Positions 1 to 26,751 of a stretch of DNA of 64,000 bases are shown here, piece by piece. How positions within the stretch are numbered: position 1 is the first letter of the stretch; each line of letters begins with the position of its first letter. The notes below the pieces were generated by a model. The model made no database searches. It saw nothing but the letters and a program-made list of their open reading frames with translations, and was not told where the DNA came from. Source of the stretch: Nematostella vectensis (Eukaryota > Cnidaria > Anthozoa > Actiniaria > Edwardsiidae); assembly GCF_932526225.1 (NCBI RefSeq), contig NC_064034.1:5134001-5198000 (forward strand). Reading direction: 5' to 3'. A program made the translations under genes and the position numbers.

Positions 1-1227
1 AACAGCCGTAGTATGACATCCTTGGGGTGCTAAAGAGCCAATTCGCCAAAGGGCTGTTTGGGGTTGTATTTTTTGTTGTAAACTCTAAAAACAAAGATGA
101 TATCTACGCTACAATCTTTTCCCATGGTCATCAAATACCCTATGAAAATATATTTTCCTCTTTGAAAATCATTGTATTGATTTAGTGCAGCTTGATAACC
201 ACTGAGCAAAATGAGACTAGATGGGATAAAAAAGTCACATTTTTGAAGTGTATTCTTTACAATAACATACAACCAGTTTTACACAGGGTACCTCTCAAAT
301 TCATATTTACACTAAATTATTTACATTTAGATCTATCATGCTTAGCGCTACTGCAAGCAAAAGCAATTACTTTAGATAAAGGACCGGCGCACGCACAGGC
401 TTGTAAAACAGAGCTTTGAGTGGACTTCGCAGATCAAAGATGAGCCCGTGATTGGGTCCAAGGTCTATCTTGATGGGTATTTTAATCCCATGTTATACGA
501 ACTGCATGCTTAATAAATTCAAGATAATATCACAAGAGGGTTTTGTAGATGACAGGCACTTGTCTTACAAGTCTTGACCGTGTGACACCCTGAATGGTCT
601 GAATGCTCAAATAAAACCCCTAAAGGTATATAAAAGAGCGTCACAAGGGGTGAGTTAAGGCGGTATGGAATTTCTATTAAAACGATAAGGTCAGCATTTT
701 AGTGGATAGGGGTTTTGCAAGAGTATCTGGTGACATGAGTACTCAAGCATGAAATGTATGGGTGAGAAAACGTGCGGATATAACTAGCTATAAGCACGTG
801 TGTACTGGTCTCGAGAGCTCTATGGATGACAGAATTAAGTATGTGTAAACGCGCAAGGAATAACGCATTTAGCTAGGATAGGAAAATGCTGCTATGGGCG
901 ATTACTAAACTGGAAAATACCCCTTTTTCGCTATTTCTTTAATCGACTATTTTCCAAATAATTGAATTTGAGCGCAAAAGCAGGGTTTTGACATGTCTTA
1001 GTTTGCTTTAATACCTTCTTGCAAATTTTGCGGCTTGTTTATCTTACTAAACTACCACATTTTAAGCCCTTTTAACCAGGTGTTTTGCTTCAGGCTTTCT
1101 TGTAAAACAAACAAAAACTTTGCAAATAAATAAATAAATAAAAAATGCACGACAGCTGTAACCGTAAAAGGCCTTGCTTTCGCGCTCAATTCCATCACCT
1201 GAAAACGGCCAATAGAAAAAAAAAAAC
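1..1227. other. Intergenic stretch 3' of IFT122, no gene recognised
   Basis: Both strands carry only short open frames with no recognisable domain, and I see no convincing exon. The DNA is AT-rich with short A/T runs. It lies downstream of the minus-strand IFT122 gene, whose stop codon is at 1548-1550. Confidence 0.5.
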
Positions 1228-1316
1228 GCTTTTTGGCTATTCTTTAATGGAAAAAGACCGCCTTTTGGCCATTCTTCAATGGGAAAAAGACCGCGTTCTG
1301 GCTATTCTTCAATAGG
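1227..1316. repeat. About 33-bp tandem repeat, roughly 2.7 copies
   Basis: Three consecutive units begin at about 1227, 1259 and 1292. Each starts with CGC, runs through TTTTGGCYATTCTT and a variant of AATGG, and ends in a short A-run with GACCG. The array falls just past the likely end of the IFT122 transcript. Confidence 0.75.
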
Positions 1317-1327
1317 TAAGTACCGGT

Positions 1328-1333
1328 TTTATT
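1328..1333 (-). promoter_or_regulatory. Candidate IFT122 polyadenylation signal
   Basis: The minus strand reads AATAAA here, about 215 bases beyond the IFT122 stop codon. It is the nearest canonical hexamer downstream that I noticed. The assignment rests on position and motif only. Confidence 0.45.
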
Positions 1334-1547
1334 TTTGTCTAGGAGGGTGTTTGCGCCCCCAAGTCCAGCCTCTAGCTACGCGCTTGGCGCCAAGGCATTG
1401 CCATCATTTCCGTTTTGTGATCAGTGAAGGGATGCTTTTCCCACAGTGCTGGGAGATGTTTGCATGATGCGATGATAAAAAAAAGCTGGATGTGTGGTGG
1501 ATGGTGTTAACGTGGCGTATCGGCGTTATTGTGACGTAGACACGAGT

Positions 1548-19081
<17,534 letters not shown>

Positions 19082-19489
19082 GGCCGCCAAAAAATTGAAC
19101 TAAAAACACAGTGAGCTCGCAAGGATGGATGGGAAATAGTATGGCAGCTACACGGAAAGTAATGCATTGTGGGTAAAAGCGCAATTTTTTTGTTTTCAAT
19201 TTAAAAAAAAAAACTCGACCTTTTAGCATAGCATCTTCCTCTCTATCGGAAATAAGGCTCTGTTTTATATCGCTTACATAAAAAAGCAACTCGCGCTGTA
19301 TCAACTTTTTCAGCATCTATTCAAGCCCAAGTGATGGGTGTTGGGATATACGTTCCTCCGTCCTACAAACGGCTCGACGAATGCTCTAGTTCACTTGTTC
19401 CTACGTACTGCGGGTTCAGAAACGACTGGTAAAAGGTGGCTAGGCTACTATTGAATGGGAAATCTTAGACAGACGCACAGACGGGGTAC

Positions 19490-19592
19490 AACAAGACAAG
19501 ACATGAGAGGCGGACAGTCGGACAGACAGACAGAGAAACTGACGGACAGATTAACGGACAGGCAGAACGATGGATAAACAGACAGACATGTA
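19490..19592. repeat. GACA-type simple repeat
   Basis: Imperfect runs of GGACAG, CAGACAGACAG and ACGGACAG occupy about 100 bases between the duplicate IFT122 exon 3 and the main exon 1. Confidence 0.75.
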
Positions 19593-19597
19593 TTTAC

Positions 19598-21227
19598 CGG
19601 TATTATCGTGGGATATACAGTAAACGGTATCCCGGTGTCCCTTAAGCATGTCAATGATGCTCCCATCGTACGTATCATAAACCTGTCAAAACAAAAAGAT
19701 CAGTTTGCTATTTTGTATTGGGTAGGTCAGGGATGGATAGATTCAGTGGATTCATTTTGAATTACAACAACAAAGTTTCTTCTTTTTCGTAGAGGTACCA
19801 CGGTCGTCATACAAAGGGTGTTCAAATAGTTCAAACCCATCCATAATAGTTTGCGAGGTTCCACGGTCGTCATACAAAGGGTGTTCAAATAGTTCAAACC
19901 CATCCATAATAGTTTGCGAGGTTCCACGGTCGTCATACAAAGGGTGTTCAAATAGTTCAAACCCATCCATAATAGTTTGCGAGGTTCCACGGTCGTCATA
20001 CAAAGGGTGTTCAAATAGTTCAAACCCATCCATAATAGTTTGCGAGGTTCCACGGTCGTCATACAAAGGGTGTTCAAATAGTTCAAACCCATCCATAATA
20101 GTTTGCGAGGTTCCACGGTCGTCATACAAAGGGTGTTCAAATAGTTCAAACCCATCCATAATAGTTTGCGAGGTTCCACGGTCGTCATACAAAGGGTGTT
20201 CAAACCCGTCAATAATGCGAGAAGTGGCACCTCCCAGGCACATAGTCATAATTTGCCTGGGAGGGGGGGGGGGGTGATCAGGCCCGCTTGCACCCCCCCT
20301 CCCCCACGTCCACACTCCTCACTGCGCACCTACGACCTAACTCTTTTTTGCCCCTCGACAAGCGCAGCGATGCAGGGGCGTGGCCAGGGGGGTGTCCTAG
20401 CCCCCTCCCCCCCCCTTCTTATCATCAGCCAAAAATACAGTAAATGTATGAGACATTATCTAAAATACAGGAGAAAATGCATTTAAAGTCCCTTTTGGGC
20501 CCCCTCCTGCTAAAATCCTGGCTACACCGCTGCGATGTCCTTACGGTCTTGCTGTTTGTGAGGGTGTATTGTGTATATATATATCGCCGGAATACCCAGA
20601 GAGTGTGACGGTAGTCTACCGAGAAACAAATTAGACCGCATGTCGGTCTGACATACACTCACAGCATCGCCTAATCTTATTACCACGTCTTGCGCCTATT
20701 AAGCTGTGCTAACAAAATGCAACAAAAATAACATAAGCCGGTAAGGAAATCAGAGGTGTCAATTAAAAACTATTAATTACTGCTTTCGATAAACAGTCAT
20801 TAAAGAATTTCAATTGATCGCTTCGCGTTTGATAATCATCTTTTTAGCAATTGCTAAGGTCACGGGAGTCGAAGGCTATTTCGCGTTGTCACGATCACAA
20901 TTCCACTACGTATAATTCTGAAAGCTTATGCTCAATATTTAGTATATATAAAGTATTTTATAATAAAGCTACTAAATCAATGGATATGATAAGTAAATAT
21001 GAGAATGTCTACCAGTATAACATTCCCTGCCGCCGCAAGTAAACGAGTCCCGTCCGGGCTGAACGACAAATCGTAGATCCTAGAAAAAAAATCCCTGCTT
21101 TCAAAACAGTTTACATCAGCATCTGCCGTTGCTTTGAAATCGCGCATATGTCGACTTACCGCTGGGGCTCGCTGTTACGATCTTCAAGGCGGTCAAACCA
21201 TATTTTGTTGACTCGAGCAAGAGCCAT
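19598..21227 (-). CDS. Duplicate IFT122 exons 1-3 (alternative first-exon cassette or partial gene copy)
   Basis: Three exons with good splice sites: 21160-21227 (MALARVNKIWFDRLEDRNSE..), 21013-21079 (IYDLSFSPDGTRLLAAAGNV..) and 19598-19682 (VYDTYDGSIIDMLKGHRDTV..). They parallel the main IFT122 exons at 19023-19081, 18878-18944 and 18707-18791. Exons 2 and 3 have identical lengths (67 and 85 nt), and all three exons have identical phases. The third exon ends one base into a codon, as in the main copy, so it could splice directly into the exon at 18038-18116. I found no copy of exon 4 or later between 19598 and 19082. The protein is clearly diverged from the main copy but keeps GH and WD-type residues and has no stop. 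It may be an alternative promoter and N-terminus, a recruited duplicate, or an early-stage pseudogene. Confidence 0.75.
19790..20216. repeat. 63-bp minisatellite, about 6.5 copies
   Basis: Nearly identical 63-bp units start at CGGTCGTCATACAAAGGGTG and run through AATAGTTCAAACCCATCC to TTTGCGAGGTTCCA. They sit in the intron between duplicate exons 2 and 3 upstream of IFT122. Because 63 is divisible by three and the unit lacks stops in two minus frames, the array yields long repeat ORFs that I do not regard as genes. The near identity suggests recent expansion. Confidence 0.95.
20225..20530. mobile_element. Dispersed repeat copy with G/C homopolymer tracts
   Basis: The minus strand reads CCAGGATTTTAGCAGGAGGG, then a TTTTAGATAATGTCTCATA and ACTGTATTTTTGGCTG block, then G-rich DNA and CCTGGCCACGCCCCTGC. 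A related block in the other orientation occurs at about 29935-30070. I take this as a dispersed non-coding element of unknown class, here containing G12 and C-rich runs. Confidence 0.55.
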
Positions 21228-21229
21228 TT

Positions 21230-22810
21230 TAACTCGAGATTTAACTTCACAATCGTCAAGCTATTCCAGGCGCAATTTGTTCAGTGTTAATCCAAAAGCT
21301 TGGATGCCATACAAAATACCTTGCCGCAAATCTATACTTAGACCGACATGATTTGAATATTCCCGTTCGTCAGAGGGATAACAAATGAGAGGGTACTTAT
21401 TGTTGCCGGGGACTGGTTACTAGCCTCGATGAAAGATGTATGAAAAGCGGCGGGCATATATTTTCGTTTCGTCGCTAAAAATGGAAATAACTAGCAACTA
21501 GACCCATTCTCTTGTATTGTAATGCACTGTATAAACTCATTTAAGTTACTGTGATGCTGATGTTTTAAACAAAAGGACATTTGAACAAGTTTAACCATAG
21601 GGGAGGAAGAAAATACGCCTAATGATTTTGATAATGTCATGATTGGAGACGGTTTCCGACACGGCGTTCACAAAGACTGATTTAGAAGCAGATGTTACTA
21701 GTGATCATTTTGCTATCTTCACCTTCACCGTATGGAAGCCTGCGCTTTTTTTACTGATCGCCTTTAGAATTTAGAGAAATAAAATGTTTCTAGACTTTGT
21801 GACGGGAGTGATCCGATGGTAGTTTAGTATTTTACTTGTGTCTTTTTTGTCTTTTTTAATTATCGTCGATAAAGATATATAGCTTTTCCTATTATTTTCA
21901 AGGCCATTTATCGTAGTCTGGTACAGCGATAACTGTTTGCCCCCCAAAAAGAGATAAGAAACGAAACGAGCGAAAATTGTCGTCAAGCAGAAACAAAACT
22001 ACATGCCTTTTGCGAAAACTGGGTATAACCAATTTAAAAAAAAAGGAAAAGGAACAATTATTCAGACTGATCCCCCAGAGTGGCGTATGCTTGCCTTAAA
22101 TTTGTAGCCATGACTGGTCCTTGGTAAGAGCTGTTAGCAGGGGGGGAGGGGGGGGCACAATAAAGAAACAATCACAAAATATTGGGGGGGGGCACAGCTA
22201 GGCCCCTACAACATATTACTCTTGCAGCGCATTTTAATTCTGCATTGGATAACGAGAGAAGGGCTAATTTATAGTTAAATTCACGGATGTTTTTATTGCG
22301 TACAAGTTGAAAAGTATTGGTGGTACCGCCCAAAACGGTAAATATGAGGGAGAATGGGAATTGGATAAGTTTATTGTGTCTCAGAGCTTACATACAAAAC
22401 TGTCCCTAGGTAAACCTTAAAAAAAGTAAGGAGAGAACATGTTTAAAGTGGATATAAGAATGTACGCGTCTGATTTGCGATTTAAGTTACTTCATGACCC
22501 TTAAAGCATCAAATGACCGCCAGTGAACCATAAAGTAAACCATGGCCCACGAACAATTTAATATATCTTTTTACAGTATAGGAGTTCTTGAGTTGATGTT
22601 TGTAATGAAAGTATCAGAAGTATCATCAGCTGTATGATGACGAATCGTGTTATTTATCATGTGCTCTTTAAGCAACAACATTTGTCGAATATTTTGCCAA
22701 ATCACCGCGCACTACGTGTTGTCCGAAATTCGGCGGCTCTTCAATCAGAAAGGTTGCGTTTTTGGCTCCCGAGGGGGAAGGCACCCCTGCGATCGCCCCT
22801 AGCTAGGCGC
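21230..22810. other. Intergenic stretch 5' of the IFT122 locus
   Basis: It separates the duplicate IFT122 first exon from the next minus-strand gene. It contains G-rich tracts at about 22138-22195 (two GGGGGGGCACA blocks) and otherwise AT-rich sequence. No exon or transposon could be supported. Any IFT122 upstream promoter would lie here, but I see no TATA box or recognisable cluster. Confidence 0.4.
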
Positions 22811-22814
22811 ATGA

Positions 22815-24098
22815 TCACATGTCTCTTATATGCCGTATTTCGTGTTTTAGTCTATAAGTATCTTCTTTCATATCCCGAAAATCTTCCAATGTTCTGTGCA
22901 TGGATTGTCTCAATCTCGCGAGTTCCAGTTCTAACGAATCATAGTCAAAGTCTTTTTCGCTGTGACTCAAATTTATCGTGATTGCAGATTCTTTAGATTT
23001 CATTAACAGCTCAGTCGAATTCATGTTTGTCCTCAAATTAAGATTACTCTGGTATCTTGCGCCAGTATCAGAGCTTCCTACGGAACTTAGAATATTTCTT
23101 AACCTCATCTGTGTCTTCTTATCCTTAGCGAGTCGAGGAATGCGCGACGTGGTTGTATTGCCTGTGATCTGCCCTGACTTGCTACTATCCTGCTGAATCT
23201 CTGACGATCCGCTGCTTCCGACGTTCCTTTCCTCCTTATCAAGGCTATTCCAGTCCTCATACTCATTTTCTACACCAATCACAGTACTCACGGTTATCAA
23301 ATCTTCAGATTCCCTTGAAGCATTGCTAACGTTTTCGTTTGTGCCTTTACTGAATGACAGTCGATTAGATATACCAATCTCTTCCTTTTTCTGTGTTTTA
23401 TCAATATCATTTTGAAGTGTTGTTTTTGTGTTTGTTTTCCCGCGCGTTCTTACTGGAAATTTCCCGCGTAAATGTTTTACGGCGGCACCAGCTGATGGCG
23501 CGGGGGCAACGACAGCACTTTCACCTGACTCGCCATACGACGAGAAAATCTCTTCAAATTCCTCACTCTTTTTATTTCCACCCACCGATTCCTTCTTTTT
23601 CACATGCGAAGAATTCATGCTTGTTAGTGTTTTCTTTGATTCTACAGTAGACCCATTTTTATTATACAATTTTTGCCCAGTTCTTCCTGCATCCTCCGTT
23701 TCAAATTCCTCCTCTTCAGAATCTTGCAAACTAGATCGGGTAGTGGTCGTCGTTCTACGCGTGACTATTCTAGAAGTTGTTCGGCTATTCTTCACGATGT
23801 TATCTAAGTTTGGAAGCTGCATTTTACCCGAAGAAGACCTCTGCCTTCGCCTCATCATTTCTACCAAGTTATAACTGCTCTCCTCACCTTCGCTTTGGCT
23901 CGTACTAGCAGAAGAACTTTTCGGTCTCAGGCCTAACGCAATGGCTAACTGCTTCCTCAGTACTTTGCCCTCCTTTCCGCCAGCCGTTATATGAAGTCTT
24001 TGCCTTCCGACGGACGAGGCTTCCGAGTCAGTTCTGCTTGGTGGCCGAGGAGGGAGATCGGTCAAAAAGCTATCAGGAGACACAACAGAAAAGTCCAT
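22815..24098 (-). CDS. Hypothetical 427-aa Ser/Thr-rich protein with C-terminal coiled coil
   Basis: A single uninterrupted frame of 427 codons starts at an ATG in a good context (CCCATGG). I do not recognise the family. The first 370 residues are low in hydrophobic residues and rich in Ser, Thr, Glu, Lys and Arg, including an SRTDSEASSVGRQ segment, a basic RRRQRSS stretch, a TTTTTR run and several acidic clusters, so they are probably disordered. The last 45 residues (from DFDYDSLELELARLRQSMHR to HEIRHIRDM) have heptad-like Leu spacing and high charge, fitting a short amphipathic or coiled-coil helix. No signal peptide or membrane segment is visible. The length and codon-like composition support a real gene. 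It may be one large exon of a spliced gene. Confidence 0.7.
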   Translation of the reverse strand: MDFSVVSPDSFLTDLPPRPPSRTDSEASSVGRQRLHITAGGKEGKVLRKQLAIALGLRPKSSSASTSQSEGEESSYNLVEMMRRRQRSSSGKMQLPNLDNIVKNSRTTSRIVTRRTTTTTRSSLQDSEEEEFETEDAGRTGQKLYNKNGSTVESKKTLTSMNSSHVKKKESVGGNKKSEEFEEIFSSYGESGESAVVAPAPSAGAAVKHLRGKFPVRTRGKTNTKTTLQNDIDKTQKKEEIGISNRLSFSKGTNENVSNASRESEDLITVSTVIGVENEYEDWNSLDKEERNVGSSGSSEIQQDSSKSGQITGNTTTSRIPRLAKDKKTQMRLRNILSSVGSSDTGARYQSNLNLRTNMNSTELLMKSKESAITINLSHSEKDFDYDSLELELARLRQSMHRTLEDFRDMKEDTYRLKHEIRHIRDM

Positions 24099-24199
24099 GG
24101 GACCAGGCTTTTAAGACGCAAGTTAAAACCAACACAGTCTAATCTTGTTATCTCTGAGAAGCAACAAAGCAACATGGGTTCACTTATGTCCTATTTGTT

Positions 24200-25160
24200 C
24201 TATTGTAAACAGCAAATCGATTATAATTGAGGAACTTACTTGGCACTTAGTGGTGTTTACTTGTTGTAAACACACCAGACAAGGCATCCCACAAGATGTC
24301 AAAGCGAATAATTCGCCATAACATTCGACTAACACCGATTTCGCAAGTAAACGCAAGAAAATTACGCGCCTCAACACCCACACTCGAAAAAATATTGCAG
24401 ATATTCCGAGTAGAATTGCAGCAAATCAAAGATTTCACGACCAGAACGTTTAGTAACCAAGTAACAGAGCTTCCTTCGAAACAGTAGCGCGGTCTTCGAA
24501 CACAAATATCGAAATATGAGAATGAAATTGGAGACTGTAGCGTGACCTCGAGTATAGGATTCTGTTAATAGTTTACTAACTGTCATTCAAATGGAACCGC
24601 CTCAAGGGCATGCAAAGCACTCAAGGCGTCACAGAGCGGCTAGACAAAAGAGCTATATATTGGTTATTAGTTATAGCCCAAAACAAAGTGAATCTTTATC
24701 TTTGACATGCGTGAGGATTCTGCATTCATCTTATAAATAGTTTTCAGGCGGAATGCGTCACGTTACTCAGGGGGGTGTCCGAGTCCTCTTTTTGCGCGCT
24801 TTTTCACCGCTAAACGGAGGCCCTTCGTTTGATATAGCTTTAACTATTTAAGAATTTTAAAAAAAAGTCGACAACGTAGATTTAAAAAAAAGATATTTCG
24901 GCAGGCCAGCAGGCCAAACTAAATTAACTATTTATCGGTCATTCAAACTTGGTACGGCCCCGTCTTTTTGCAGTATAAAGGGTATCGTCAATCATGCCGA
25001 GGTCATAGTTAACCACGCACTAATACCACAGTACACTAATGATTATTTGCTGGATGTGCGTGTGTTATTAAGGAGGGGGGGGGGGGGGGTACAAAAAACA
25101 ACATTTCAAATACACTGTTTGAAAGGCGGAAATTATATTACTTAATTATATTACACTCCC
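24200..25160. other. Stretch without recognised gene
   Basis: Open frames of 60-85 codons overlap on both strands at 24180-24590 but share no recognisable motif. A G-homopolymer run of about 17 bases lies at 25074-25090. I see no exon with paired splice sites. Confidence 0.4.
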
Positions 25161-25163
25161 TTG

Positions 25164-25346
25164 CTAGGCCCGTGGAAAAACATAAACATCGAAGATCTTG
25201 CAAACCTTCGGTGTGCAGACATGGCGGTTAATAGATGCTAGATTATCATTTAACTCGAGATTAACACAATGCATATGTCCTCCGTAAGAAATTGCAACAA
25301 ATAAAAGAAAACAACACAATAAAAAAAAACTAGCATTTTTATTCAT
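25164..25346 (-). CDS. Possible small secreted peptide, 60 aa
   Basis: The frame starts MNKNAS, followed by a 13-residue hydrophobic core (FFLLCCFLLFVAI) and a small-residue region (SYGG), a good eukaryotic signal peptide outline. The remaining 35-40 residues contain three Cys (HMHC, RHVC, PKVC) and end FDVYVFPRA. Short ORFs with chance signal-like N-termini occur often in AT-rich DNA and there is no supporting conservation here, so the call is tentative. An odd Cys count argues against a fully disulfide-bonded monomer. Confidence 0.3.
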   Translation of the reverse strand: MNKNASFFLLCCFLLFVAISYGGHMHCVNLELNDNLASINRHVCTPKVCKIFDVYVFPRA

Positions 25347-25349
25347 ATT

Positions 25350-26216
25350 CTATTTATTGGTTGAAAATTAAAATTCCGTGATTCCCTCATCCGCATAGCA
25401 GAAGACTCTATCCTTAAAAAGAGTGCGCAATACTTGAGATCAGAAAGTTTGAGACTCTGGTTTTCATGATCGCAGCTAATTTGACAGTACGATCGCAACC
25501 GATAGAGTTCCGATCGCAAAGTGCTTTCCATAAGCACACCATCGCACTCAATCGAAGGGTGACTTTCCATACAAGCGTACGCGATCGCCTGATTTCTTCG
25601 TCGAGTCTAGTCTCCGCACAAAGCTACCGGACCTGCCGATAACACCCATCTTTATAGAGTTTGTGTAATAAGTCAACTTAAGTTGCCCAGTCACCTTCGC
25701 AGGCTATAGATCAGCGCTGACTGTCCTTCCCGTTATTAGAGCAATCTATTCAGGGAGCATCTAATCTAAGTTCCAAATAATGGCATTGAATAATTTAGAG
25801 ACCATTTAGTCATCTCACAACACTATATTATGCGGCGCTTATTCGTCCTGACAGCGCAGTAGAAGGAACATTCAAATTCGACGACAAGCTTCAGTCCCGT
25901 TTTGCTTGTAGGCGCGCGTCAGTAAAAATGCCACTAACACAACCTATCTATTAGATCTTTTAAAACGATTCTCAAGTCTTTTTAAAAGCGCTCGTAAAAG
26001 ATGCTGTAATTTAACGAGTAATGGGCACCCTGTGGTGGTTTGATAATGTCTAGCAAGGATAACCGGAGACCCAGAATGCATCGCGATCGCTACATCACCC
26101 AGATGAGGTGTTTCGTGTTGTGTTGTGACCATTAGTGGATATTCGCCGTCAATGAAAACTCATTTATACCGTCGAGTTGGTTACCCAGAGAGGACAGACT
26201 CGTATTGAAGAAAGCA
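25350..26216. other. Stretch 3' of Rabenosyn-5 without recognised gene
   Basis: No exon or repeat could be supported. GCGATCGC-type palindromes occur at about 25490-25590 and 26083. The 3' untranslated region of the minus-strand RBSN gene should extend into this interval from 26217. Confidence 0.4.
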
Positions 26217-26751
26217 CTATGTCTGCTGCATCTTAAAATATTCTTCTTCAAGCTCCATAAGGTTTCTCTCTAAAGTTTCCACTTCATCCATGCGCTGTTC
26301 TTCCCTTGCTTGTTTTATATAATTCCTAATAATATCCATTTGCTCGACCAGAGGGTCGCTGGGACGTGAAAATCCGCTAGAGACTGGGCCCCATCCACCC
26401 GGGGATGATTGCTGACTAGATTCGCTCTGGTGTGCGGGCGCAGAAGGACTGAAGTCGGCGCTCTTGTTACGTTGGTACTGCATGCGATTGTGTTGTTGTA
26501 GTTTAGTGGCGGCGAGGCGTTTTTCCATTGCGCGCTCTCTTTCCGCCTTCTCCTCGGCAGCTCTTCGCGCAAGACTCGTCGCTCGCTCGTGCTGCAGTCG
26601 CTTGACCTGGTCGTGTTGAGGGAGGTTGGGTAAAGTGAACATGTTTTCCTGCAGGTAGCCCGAGGCGAACGCCCGAATGCCGCGCTGAAGCTTGGTGAGC
26701 TGGGCACTAGGTGGCATTTCATCCTGGGAGCCCAGCGCGCCAATCTTTTTA
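26217..26751 (-). CDS. RBSN: Rabenosyn-5 terminal exon with Rab-binding helix
   Basis: The 178-codon exon follows an acceptor ACATTCAG. It begins KKIGALGSQDEMPPSAQLTK, matching the human SKKI..LG segment. A charged coiled-coil region follows (ARRAAEEKAERERAMEKRL), then a Ser/Gln-rich linker, then DPLVEQMDIIRNYIKQAREE and a final acidic helix ending EEEYFKMQQT. In the human protein the equivalent helix binds Rab GTPases. No NPF motif, the EH-domain ligand repeated in vertebrate Rabenosyn-5, is present in this exon. Confidence 0.92.

Noticed and set aside
19727-20315. 167- and 187-codon minus-strand repeat ORFs
   Set aside because: The 63-bp unit is divisible by three and lacks stops; the sequence lies in an intron of the duplicate exon cassette.
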